The translations under genes and the position numbers were made by a program. From Pseudomonadota bacterium (GTDB lineage: Bacteria; Myxococcota_A; UBA9160; SZUA-336), in the NCBI GenBank assembly GCA_021295775.1, contig JAGWBS010000001.1, forward strand, positions 37,608-101,607: a DNA stretch of 64,000 bases, in the 5' to 3' direction. Positions 37,874 through 46,542 of this stretch are shown piece after piece. The notes under the pieces were generated by a model. That model saw only the letters and a list, made by a program, of their open reading frames with translations. It did no database searches and was not told the DNA's origin. Every line of letters starts with the position of its first letter. Within the stretch, counting starts at the first letter, position 1.

Positions 37874-40794
37874 CGGACACGGCACGCCGGTCGCTCGCCG
37901 AGATCGTCGCCGAATCGGGGGTTGCCGTACCCTCCGCCGGGAATTTGCCCGTGGCAATCGACGACCCCCGATTTGTCTGGTTCATCGACCGGGGCGCGGT
38001 CGACCTGTTCTTGGTGGAGAGGCGGGACGGCGCGGAGCAGTCGGCTCCCCAGCACCTGCTGCGCGCCGAATCCGGTCGCCTGCTGCCCGGCGTCGCGCCA
38101 CAGGTCGAAGGCACGGCACTCAGTCTGATCGCCAAGGGATTGCCCGGCAGCCTGCTGCGGCGCCTGCCCATCGAATCTCTGTCCGCGGTCGGGATCGCAG
38201 AATTGGGGGAGCAAATCGACACCTGGCTCATGGACGTTTCCTCCATGTTGTGCCGGGACGTCCCGCATCAGCCGCGGCCCGACGCGGTCCTCACCTCCGG
38301 AGAGCCTCCAACCGCCAGAAACGGCACGCTGGCGGCGCGCCGGGGAGTGGTGTGGGCGAAGGAGCTGCCGCTGGGAGCGGGGCTGTTCATGGATCTGGTC
38401 GATCCTGCCGATGCCGCTTCCGAGGGCGGATCCGGTACCGGCGCGGTCCCGCTCACCCCCATGACCTGGCTGGTTCTGTTGCAGGAGGTTTCCGTTTCCG
38501 TCGAGTCCTCCGAATCGCTCGCCGAGCAGAACCTCCTCTTTTCCGCCCTCGGTGCCTTCCATCGCGTGGCGCTGTCCCTGGAGAGGCTCAACCGCAGTCT
38601 GGCGGTCGCCGACCAGGCAAACCTGGAGCGGGCGCGGGTCAGCAACCGTCTCGACGCCGAGGAAGGAGCCCGGCGCGGGCTGTTCAACCTGTACGGCCTG
38701 CTGGCACCCGGAGCGGGGGACGGGGGCGATTCGGGCCTGCGCGAAGTCCTGCGGTTGATCGGCCGGCGGGAGGGAATTGATTTCCAATGGCCCGCGAAGA
38801 CGGCTCCGTCCGATCCCGCCGACGCCCTGCCCGGCATCCTGGATGCCTCGGGGGTCCGCGGACGGCGGGTGAGACTCGCCCCGGAAGACCGCTGGTGGGT
38901 CGGCGACAGCGGCTCCATGCTGGCCTTTCGGGTCGAGGACGATCGCCCCGTGGCGCTCCTGCCGGGCGTGCTGGGAAACTATCGACAGGTCGACCCCGTC
39001 GGCCCAGGCGCCAGCCGGGTCACGGCCGAGAGCGCCCAGTCGCTCCGCCCCGAAGCCTGGATGTTCTATCCCCCTCTGCCGGCTTCCCGGGCCGGACCGC
39101 GAGACCTGCTCCGGGTCGCCCGAAAGGGACTCAGAGCCGACTGGTTGCGCTTCGTCCTGACCGGAGTTCTAGGTGGACTCGTTCTCTTGTTGCCGGCCGT
39201 GGTGGTGGGCTTCGTGGCCGACGAGGTGATCCCGAGCGGCGAGGCAGCCCTGCTGTACGGAGTGACCGCAGCCCTGGCGGGGTTCGCGCTGATTCGGGCC
39301 CTGCTGCAGGTCCTCCAGGGAATGGCCCTGATGCGCCTCGAAGGCCGGGTCACGTCCCGGATCGAAGCCGCGTTCTGGGACCGGCTGCTGCGGCTGCCTC
39401 CCGGCTTCCTGCATCAGTACCCGGCCGGCGAACTGGCCCAGCGGGGAATGACCTTCCAGTCACTGAGAGATGCCGTGCAGGGTGTGGCCACCAACTCCGT
39501 GCTGTCGATCGGATTCCTGGCTCCCGCGCTGCTGCTCGTCTCTTTCTACGATCCCGCGCTGGGGGGTGTGGCTTTCTCCTTTGCTCTGCTGTCCCTGCTC
39601 GTGACCGTGGCCTTGGGCCTGAGGCAGATCCGCCCGCATGGCCGCATGCTCCGAGCCGTCCAAGGCCTGTCCGGCCGCCTGTTCCAGCTCATCAACGGGA
39701 TCTCCAAACTTCGGGTCGAGGCCGCGGAGGGCTCGGCGTTCGCTGTCTGGGCACGGAGCTTCCGCGAGCAGAAAAAGTCGGAGCTGCAACTCGGCGGCCT
39801 CGAAACGCAACAACAGGCGTTCGGGGCCGCGCTGCCGTTCCTGGCCGGGGCCGTATTGCTGCTGGCGACAACGCTGTTCGGCCGACCGAACCTCACGGTC
39901 GGAGACTTCCTGGTGGTGTTCACTCTGTTCATGCTGTTTCAGACGGCTGTGGTCCGCCTGGGTTCTTCGTTCAGTGCAGTGGCCGCCATCCGTCCGGCCC
40001 TCGACCAGATCCAGCCGTTACTCGCAGAGCCCCTGGAAACAAGCGCAGAGGGCGACCCCGTCGAAGTTCTGGGCGGTGAAATCGCCTTCGACCACGTTTC
40101 CTTCCGCTACGACCCGGAAGGTCCGTTGATTCTCGAGGATGTCTCGATCCACGCGAAACCGGGCGAGTTCGTGGCGATCGCGGGGGAGTCGGGAGCCGGC
40201 AAGAGCACCCTGTTCCGGCTCGCCCTCGGTCTGGACAAGCCCTCCGGCGGGTCGGTGTACTACGACGGCCGCGATCTGAAGAACCTCAATCTCAAACAGG
40301 TGCGGCGGCAGATCGGGGCGGTTCCACAGGCCGTGCAGCTCCACCCCCAGGATCTCTGGGACAACATCGTCGGCGACCGCCTGGAGGCGACCGAGGAGGA
40401 CGCTTGGCAGGCGGCCCGACTCGCCGCAGTCGACCGCCAGATCGCGGCGATGCCGATGGGAATGCTCACGCCCGTGGGCGCCAGCGCCGCCGTCACCTCG
40501 GGTGGCGAGAGCCAGCGCATCCGGATCGCCCACGCGCTGCTTCGCAACCCCCGCATCCTGCTTCTGGACGAGGCGACGAACTGGCTGGACAACGAGACCC
40601 AGTCGAGAATCATGCAGAACCTGGAGCGCCTGACCTCGACGCGGATCGTCATCGCCCACCGCCTCTCCACGCTCCAGCACGCGGACCGCATCTATGTGAT
40701 GCGGGCGGGAAAGGTGGTCCAGAGCGGGTCTTTCGCGGAACTGGCGAACACCGAGGGCGTGTTTCGGAATCTGGTCCAGCGTCAGATCGCGTAA
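37870..40794 (+). CDS. NHLP-family export ABC transporter permease/ATPase subunit (no peptidase)
   Basis: Long atypical N-domain, then permease and ABC motifs AGESGAGKSTLFRLALGLDKPSGG, SGGESQRIRIAHALLRNPRILLLDEATNWLDNETQ; ATGA overlap with the upstream gene; resembles TIGR03797. Confidence 0.92.
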   Translation: MTDTARRSLAEIVAESGVAVPSAGNLPVAIDDPRFVWFIDRGAVDLFLVERRDGAEQSAPQHLLRAESGRLLPGVAPQVEGTALSLIAKGLPGSLLRRLPIESLSAVGIAELGEQIDTWLMDVSSMLCRDVPHQPRPDAVLTSGEPPTARNGTLAARRGVVWAKELPLGAGLFMDLVDPADAASEGGSGTGAVPLTPMTWLVLLQEVSVSVESSESLAEQNLLFSALGAFHRVALSLERLNRSLAVADQANLERARVSNRLDAEEGARRGLFNLYGLLAPGAGDGGDSGLREVLRLIGRREGIDFQWPAKTAPSDPADALPGILDASGVRGRRVRLAPEDRWWVGDSGSMLAFRVEDDRPVALLPGVLGNYRQVDPVGPGASRVTAESAQSLRPEAWMFYPPLPASRAGPRDLLRVARKGLRADWLRFVLTGVLGGLVLLLPAVVVGFVADEVIPSGEAALLYGVTAALAGFALIRALLQVLQGMALMRLEGRVTSRIEAAFWDRLLRLPPGFLHQYPAGELAQRGMTFQSLRDAVQGVATNSVLSIGFLAPALLLVSFYDPALGGVAFSFALLSLLVTVALGLRQIRPHGRMLRAVQGLSGRLFQLINGISKLRVEAAEGSAFAVWARSFREQKKSELQLGGLETQQQAFGAALPFLAGAVLLLATTLFGRPNLTVGDFLVVFTLFMLFQTAVVRLGSSFSAVAAIRPALDQIQPLLAEPLETSAEGDPVEVLGGEIAFDHVSFRYDPEGPLILEDVSIHAKPGEFVAIAGESGAGKSTLFRLALGLDKPSGGSVYYDGRDLKNLNLKQVRRQIGAVPQAVQLHPQDLWDNIVGDRLEATEEDAWQAARLAAVDRQIAAMPMGMLTPVGASAAVTSGGESQRIRIAHALLRNPRILLLDEATNWLDNETQSRIMQNLERLTSTRIVIAHRLSTLQHADRIYVMRAGKVVQSGSFAELANTEGVFRNLVQRQIA

Positions 40795-40804
40795 GCCCCC
40801 GCTG

Positions 40805-41125
40805 CTACAGGATCTCACCGGGAGCCATGAACCTGCGCTCGCGCTCCAGCGTCAGGGAGTCGCTTTCCTCCCACCAGGCCGCGAGTTCCGGATCGCCGCT
40901 GCGCGATCGCATGGCCCAGAACTCGGCCGTCCCCGGCAGCGACCACAGCAGCACCAGTTCGTTGGGCGCGTCGACCAGTTCGATCGGCGGGGTGATCCAC
41001 TGGCCGGCCAGCGTCATGCCGCGCTCCCGCGCCAGCGGCAGATAGCGCTCCCTCAGCCTGACCTGGTAGTTGCGCAGTTCGCCCGCGCGGACCGTGATCC
41101 GGTCGAGAATGTAGATCTGGTCCAT
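40805..41125 (-). CDS. NIPSNAP family protein
   Basis: MDQIYILDRITVRAGELRNYQVRLRERYLPLARERGMTLAGQWITPPIELVDAPNELVLLWSLPGTAEFWAMR. Confidence 0.7.
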   Translation of the reverse strand: MDQIYILDRITVRAGELRNYQVRLRERYLPLARERGMTLAGQWITPPIELVDAPNELVLLWSLPGTAEFWAMRSRSGDPELAAWWEESDSLTLERERRFMAPGEIL

Positions 41126-41196
41126 CCGACCTCCCGCGGAACTCTGGGCCGCCCAACCGAATCCTACGCCCGCCGCCGACGCAAGTCGCCGTCTCG

Positions 41197-41237
41197 CGGC
41201 AGGCGGCAGGCGGCAGGCGGCAGGCGGCAGGCGGCAG
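41197..41237. repeat. Heptanucleotide tandem repeat (CGGCAGG)n, about 6 copies
   Basis: Direct reading: five perfect CGGCAGG units followed by CGGCAGA. Confidence 0.95.
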
Positions 41238-41276
41238 AGCGAAACGGCGACGCTCGCTGCGCGCACCCGGCCCGGC

Positions 41277-42176
41277 TCACAGCTTGGCGATCACGCGCTC
41301 CTGGTAGGACTCGACCAGTTCGCGGACGTCGTCGAGCGCGACGCCCTTGCCTTCGTTGGCGGAGAGGATCAGGCGGTCGACGCCCTGCTCGGTATACCGC
41401 TTGACGAAGTCGACGTCCCAGGTGCGCGAGAAGTCGAAGCTGCCCGGCCAGATGCTGATCTCGATCGCGGCCGGATCGCGGCCGGCCTCGCGCGCCGCCG
41501 CGCGCAGCGTCTCGAGCCGGGCCGCCGTGTCCTCGGGAGAGATCACGTACGGGTACCAGCCGTCGCCCAGACGGCCGGCGCGCCGGGCCGCGAAGTCCGT
41601 GCTGCCGCCGATCACGATCGGCACCCCGTCCGGGTTGGCCGGCTTGGTGTCGCAGTACACGCGCTCGAACTGGACGTGACGCCCGCGATAGGTCGAGGGC
41701 CCCTCGGCCCAGAGCACGCGCATGGCCTCGATGGTCTCGTCGAGCCGCTTTCCGCGGTCGCGGTACGGCACGCCGATGGCGGCGTACTCCTCCTTCTGCC
41801 AGCCGATCCCCACGCCCAGCAGCAGCCGGCCGCCGGAGAGCGCGTCGAGCGTGGCGGCGCGCTTGGCCAGGATGGCGGCGCTGTGCTGCGAGGCCACGAT
41901 CACCGACGTGCCGAGCCTGAGGCTCCGGGTGCCCGCCGCGATGAAGCTCAACAGCTCCAGCGGGTCGGGCATGGCGACTTTCATGCCGGGCCCGCCCGGC
42001 ATGCGGCCGTCCTCGGAGTAGGGGTAGAGCGGCTCGTAGTCCTCGGCCACCACCACGTGCTCCACGCCCCAGACCGACTCGACGCCGCATTCCTCCAGCA
42101 GCCCGCCGAGCCGGGAGACGTACTCCCCGTCGGTGATGAGACCTGGAGCCATCGGGGGGATCAGACCGAGCTTCAC
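41277..42176 (-). CDS. LLM class (F420-dependent-like) flavin oxidoreductase (GTG start likely)
   Basis: VKLGLIPPMAPGLITDGEYVSRLGGLLEECGVESVWGVEHVVVAEDYEP; GRLLLGVGIGWQKEEYAAIGVPYRDRGKRLDETIEAMRVLW. Confidence 0.9.
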   Translation of the reverse strand: MKLGLIPPMAPGLITDGEYVSRLGGLLEECGVESVWGVEHVVVAEDYEPLYPYSEDGRMPGGPGMKVAMPDPLELLSFIAAGTRSLRLGTSVIVASQHSAAILAKRAATLDALSGGRLLLGVGIGWQKEEYAAIGVPYRDRGKRLDETIEAMRVLWAEGPSTYRGRHVQFERVYCDTKPANPDGVPIVIGGSTDFAARRAGRLGDGWYPYVISPEDTAARLETLRAAAREAGRDPAAIEISIWPGSFDFSRTWDVDFVKRYTEQGVDRLILSANEGKGVALDDVRELVESYQERVIAKL

Positions 42177-42264
42177 GTTCCACTCCTCGCCGGATTCGGT
42201 CGCGGATTCTACTACGCGCCTTGCGCGCTCAGGACCGCCCGGGGCTTCGGGCGGCGGTGATAGG

Positions 42265-43593
42265 ATGCCGCGCATGACCACCGACGGCTGGGATCCGCGC
42301 TGGGAGCTGGGTCCGGACTTCATTCCCAAGCGCCGTTACACCAGCCGGTCTTTCTTCGAACTGGAGATGCGCAAGCTCTGGCCGCGCGTCTGGCAGGTGG
42401 CGGGCCGCGAAGACGAGCTGCGCGAGACCGGCTCCTACCTGGAGTACCGGATCGGCGACCAGAGCGTGCTGGTGGTCCGGGTCGATCCGGACACGCTCAA
42501 GGCGTACGTCAACTCCTGCCGCCACCGCGGCACGCGCCTCGCCGCCGGCTGCGGGCGCTTCGAGGGCGGCACCATCCGCTGTCCCTTCCACGGCTGGGTC
42601 TGGCACCTCGACGGCGAGCCGGCCTACATCCCCCGCCGGGAGGAGTTCTCCGCCGAGACGCTGAGCGACCTGGCGCTGACCGAATGCCGCAGCGGCAGTT
42701 GGGGCGGGTTCGTCTTCGTCAACCTGGATCCCGACGCGCCCGATCTCGACGCCGCGCTGGCGCCCGCGACCCGCTTCCTGGATCCGATGGGCATCGAGCG
42801 CATGGGCGTGCTCTGGCACAAGCAGGTCGAGCTGCCGGTCAATTGGAAGGCGGCGCTGGACGCGTTCACCGAGTCGTATCACGTCGCGGCCACCCACCCG
42901 GAGTACGCGGAGTTGGGCACCGACGCGAACCGGTTCGTCTACCACCAGGACCCCGGCGGCCACTCGCACTACGCCTTCCCGCCGACCAACTACGGCAATC
43001 CCGGGGAAGCCGGGGAGGCTTCGCCGCCGGAAGACGAGCGCGAGAGCTTCTACCGCTACGTCGCCTACAACGTCGACGAACTGGGAGCGATGTACACCGA
43101 GCGCGACCGCCACCTGGCCGGGCAGCTCCGGCAGCGGGAGATTCCCGCCGGATCGTCGCTGGGTGAGGAGTACGCCCAGGCGCTGCACGAGTACGCGCGC
43201 GGCAGCGGCTTCACGCTGCCCTCGCCCACCGCCGAGCAGCTCGGCCAGATCGGCGTGCACCTGGTCTTCCCCCACCTGATGCTGCTGCCCACGCTGGGCA
43301 ACGCGCTGGCCTACCGCGCCCGGCCCGACGGCCTGCGCGCCGACTCCACGCTCTGGGACATCTGGTCGCTGACGATGTTCCCGGACGACGACCAGCCGGC
43401 CCACCGAGTCCGAAAGGTCGACTGGCGCGATCCCGAGCAGGTCGGACGCGTGCTCTTCCAGGACTTCTCCAACATGCTCGAAGCTCGCAGCGGAATGCGC
43501 AACCGCGGCTTCGAGAAGCTGCGGCTGAACACGGTCCAGGAGCTGAACCTGCTGCACCTGCAGCGGGAGATCGACCGCTACCTGAAGGCCTGA
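42265..43593 (+). CDS. Aromatic ring-hydroxylating dioxygenase alpha subunit (Rieske)
   Basis: CRHRGTRLAAGCGRFEGGTIRCPFHGWVW; DAFTESYHVAATHPEY. Confidence 0.93.
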   Translation: MPRMTTDGWDPRWELGPDFIPKRRYTSRSFFELEMRKLWPRVWQVAGREDELRETGSYLEYRIGDQSVLVVRVDPDTLKAYVNSCRHRGTRLAAGCGRFEGGTIRCPFHGWVWHLDGEPAYIPRREEFSAETLSDLALTECRSGSWGGFVFVNLDPDAPDLDAALAPATRFLDPMGIERMGVLWHKQVELPVNWKAALDAFTESYHVAATHPEYAELGTDANRFVYHQDPGGHSHYAFPPTNYGNPGEAGEASPPEDERESFYRYVAYNVDELGAMYTERDRHLAGQLRQREIPAGSSLGEEYAQALHEYARGSGFTLPSPTAEQLGQIGVHLVFPHLMLLPTLGNALAYRARPDGLRADSTLWDIWSLTMFPDDDQPAHRVRKVDWRDPEQVGRVLFQDFSNMLEARSGMRNRGFEKLRLNTVQELNLLHLQREIDRYLKA

Positions 43594-43603
43594 GGACGTC
43601 GGC

Positions 43604-44752
43604 ATGGAGTTCGGCTGGTCGGAGCAGGACGTCGAATTCCGGCGCGAGCTGCGCGAGTTCCTCGACCGCACGCTTCCCGCGGACTGGGAGGAGCGCTCCA
43701 AGGACGGGCCGGGCAGCGACGCCCAGGCCGAGTTCTCGCGCCGCTTCTGCCGCGCGCTGGCGGAGCGCGGCTGGCTGACCCAGCACTGGCCCGCGGAGTA
43801 CGGCGGCCGCGACGCCCCGCCCTGGCGGCACGCGATCCTGGGCGAGGAACTGTGGGCGATCGGCGAGCCGCGCGGCCCGCAGTACATGAACGTGAACTGG
43901 ATCGGGCCGGCGATCATGAAGTACGGCACGCCGGAGCAGAAGGCCTTCCACCTGCCGCGCATCTCCGCCGGCGACGTGTTCTGGTGTCAGGGCTTCTCCG
44001 AGCCCGAGGCCGGCTCGGACCTGGCCGCCCTGCGCACGGCGGCCCGGCGCGACGGCGGCGACTACGTGCTCGACGGCTCGAAGATCTGGACGTCCTACGC
44101 CAACCACGCCGATTTCTGCATCCTGCTGGTGCGCACCGATCCGGACTCCAGCCGGCAGCGCGGGATCTCCGTGCTGCTGGTCCCGATGGACACGCCGGGC
44201 ATCGAGGTGCGCGAGATCCCCTCGATCGTGGGCGAGCGCTACTTCCACGAGGTCTTCTTCAGCGGCGCCCGGGTGCCCGTCGACTGCCGCCTGGGGCCCG
44301 AGAACCAGGGCTGGGAAGTCGTCGGGTACGCCCTGGCGTACGAGCGGGTCGGCGCGGCGCGCTACGCGCGGGCGGCGCTGGTGATCGACCGGCTGGCGGA
44401 GCGCGCGCGGCAGCGCGGCCGGCTGAACGACCCCAGGATCCAGGAACGCCTGGGAGAGGCCCGGGCGATGTGCGAAGCCGGCCGCGTGCTGACCTACCGG
44501 GTGATCGACGGCCGCGTCCGGGGACTGCCGCCGAGCGCCGACACCAATCTGGCGCGCGTCGCCGGCACGCGCGCGGACACCGCGATCGCGGAACTGGCGC
44601 TGGAGATCTTCGGCGCCGACGCGTTCGAGTACGGCAGCTTCGCCGACTCCAACTTCCGCATGGCGATCACCGCCGGCGTGGCCGTGGGCGCCACCGAGAT
44701 CCAGCTCAACCTGATCGCCGGCCGCCACCTGGGCCTGCCGCGCGAGGGCTGA
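43604..44752 (+). CDS. Acyl-CoA dehydrogenase
   Basis: FWCQGFSEPEAGSDLAALRTAARRDGGDYVLDGSKIWTSYANHADFCILLVRT. Confidence 0.93.
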   Translation: MEFGWSEQDVEFRRELREFLDRTLPADWEERSKDGPGSDAQAEFSRRFCRALAERGWLTQHWPAEYGGRDAPPWRHAILGEELWAIGEPRGPQYMNVNWIGPAIMKYGTPEQKAFHLPRISAGDVFWCQGFSEPEAGSDLAALRTAARRDGGDYVLDGSKIWTSYANHADFCILLVRTDPDSSRQRGISVLLVPMDTPGIEVREIPSIVGERYFHEVFFSGARVPVDCRLGPENQGWEVVGYALAYERVGAARYARAALVIDRLAERARQRGRLNDPRIQERLGEARAMCEAGRVLTYRVIDGRVRGLPPSADTNLARVAGTRADTAIAELALEIFGADAFEYGSFADSNFRMAITAGVAVGATEIQLNLIAGRHLGLPREG

Positions 44753-44754
44753 AG

Positions 44755-45690
44755 GTGGACTACGAACTGGACGAGGATCAGCGGGCGATCGTCGAGGCGG
44801 TCGAACGGCTGCTGCAGCGGCACGCCGGGCCGGCGCGCGCGATCGAACTCAACCGCGAAGGCGGCTACGACCACGATCTGGAGGCCGCTCTCGACCAGGC
44901 GGGCTTCGTCGGCCTGGCCCTGGAAGAGCAGACCGGCCCGCTGGAGGCCGCGCTGATGGTCGAGGCCGCCGCCCGCGCCGGGGGCCAGGTGTCGCTCGCG
45001 GCCGCGGCCGTGGTCGCCCCCGGCGTGGCGGAACGCAAGCTGCCCGGCCCGGTCGCGCTCGCGCGCGCGGACCGGAACGCGCCCGTGCGCTTCGCCTCGC
45101 ACGCGCGCACGCTGCTGGTCGACGCCGGCGAGACGGCCCTGCTGGCGGAACTCTCCGCCGGCGACGTCGAGCCGGTCCGAACGGGCTTCGGCTACCCCGT
45201 GGGCCGGGTCTCGGAAGCGGCGCTGGCGCGCGGCGAGTCGCTGGGGCCGGGCTCCGGGGCGCGGCTGCGCGACTGGTGGAGGGTGGCGATCGCGGTGGAG
45301 GCGGCGGGCGCGATGCGCGCCGCGCTCGACGAGACCGTCGCCTATCTGAAACAGAGGCGTCAGTTCGGGCGGCCGATCGGCTCGTTCCAGGCGGTCCAGC
45401 ACCGCTTGGCGGAGTGCTCGATCCTGGTCGAGGGCAGCCGCTGGCTGGCGCTGGAGGCCGCCTGGCTGGGCGCCCCCGCCGAACAGGCCGCCACCGCCGC
45501 GGCCCACGCGACGGCCGCGGCGACGCAGCTCTTCGCGGAGACCCACCAGCTCACGGGCGCGATCGGCTTCACCCACGAGCACGACCTGCACGTCTGGAGC
45601 ATGCGCCTGCAGGCGCTCAAGCTGGAGCTGGACGGAGTGGCGGGCCACCGCCGGGCGATCGCCCGGGCGCGCTGGGGGGCGCCGGCGTGA
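44755..45690 (+). CDS. Acyl-CoA dehydrogenase, second subunit-like (GTG start)
   Basis: VDYELDEDQRAIVEAVERLLQRHAGPARAIELNREGGYDHDLEAALDQAGFVGLAL; LKQRRQFGRPIGSFQAVQHRLAECSI. Confidence 0.88.
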   Translation: MDYELDEDQRAIVEAVERLLQRHAGPARAIELNREGGYDHDLEAALDQAGFVGLALEEQTGPLEAALMVEAAARAGGQVSLAAAAVVAPGVAERKLPGPVALARADRNAPVRFASHARTLLVDAGETALLAELSAGDVEPVRTGFGYPVGRVSEAALARGESLGPGSGARLRDWWRVAIAVEAAGAMRAALDETVAYLKQRRQFGRPIGSFQAVQHRLAECSILVEGSRWLALEAAWLGAPAEQAATAAAHATAAATQLFAETHQLTGAIGFTHEHDLHVWSMRLQALKLELDGVAGHRRAIARARWGAPA

Positions 45691-45775
45691 GGGCCGGCCC
45701 GGGACCGGGCGACAGCGGACGGCCGGTCTGCGAAAGTGACCCCGTGCCGGGGCGGCCGGAAAACGGAGGGCGGCG

Positions 45776-46537
45776 TTGAGCGAGCTTTTCGGCGTCGAAG
45801 GCAAGGCCGTGCTGGTCACCGGCGGGTCGCGCGGCATCGGCCTCATGCTCGCGGGAGCCTTCGCGCAGGCCGGCGCACGCGTCTACATCGCGGCCCGGGA
45901 CGAGGCGCGCTGCCGCGCCGCCGCCGGAGAAACCGGCGCGCACCCGATCGCTGTCGATCTCACGGCCGCCGGCGGCCTGGAGCGGGTCCGCGAGGCGATC
46001 CAAGCCCGGGAATCCGCGCTGGACGTGCTGATCCACAACGCCGCCATGCAGTGGCGCGCGCCGCTGCGCGAGCACACCGGTCCGAACTGGTCCCGCACCC
46101 TGGACCTGAACCTGCGCGTCCCGTTCGAACTCACGCTCGAACTCCTGCCGCTGCTGGAGGCCTCCGCCTCGCCCGAGAACCCCGCGCGCGTGATCCACGT
46201 CGGCTCCGGCGACGGCCTGCGCGTGCCCGCGCTGGAGACCTACGCCTACGGCGCCAGCAAGGCGGGGCTGCACCACCTGACCCGACACCTGGCGCGGCGC
46301 CTGTCCCGGCGCCACATCACGGTCAACGCGATCGCCCCCGGGCCGTTCGAGACCGAAATGCTGGCGCCGGTGATCGAGGACTACGGCGACCAGGTGGTCG
46401 AGTCCATCCCCCTCAAGCGCTTCGGCGCGTCGGCGGACATCGCCGGGGTCGCCCTGATGTTCGCCTCGCGCGCGGGCTCCTTCATCACCGGGGCCGTGCT
46501 GCCGGTCGACGGCGGCATGTCGACCTGCGGGGGCTGA
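45776..46537 (+). CDS. SDR family oxidoreductase
   Basis: GKAVLVTGGSRGIGLMLAGAFAQAGARVYIAARDEARC; YAYGASKAGLHHLTRHLA. Confidence 0.92.
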   Translation: MSELFGVEGKAVLVTGGSRGIGLMLAGAFAQAGARVYIAARDEARCRAAAGETGAHPIAVDLTAAGGLERVREAIQARESALDVLIHNAAMQWRAPLREHTGPNWSRTLDLNLRVPFELTLELLPLLEASASPENPARVIHVGSGDGLRVPALETYAYGASKAGLHHLTRHLARRLSRRHITVNAIAPGPFETEMLAPVIEDYGDQVVESIPLKRFGASADIAGVALMFASRAGSFITGAVLPVDGGMSTCGG

Positions 46538-46542
46538 GCCGG

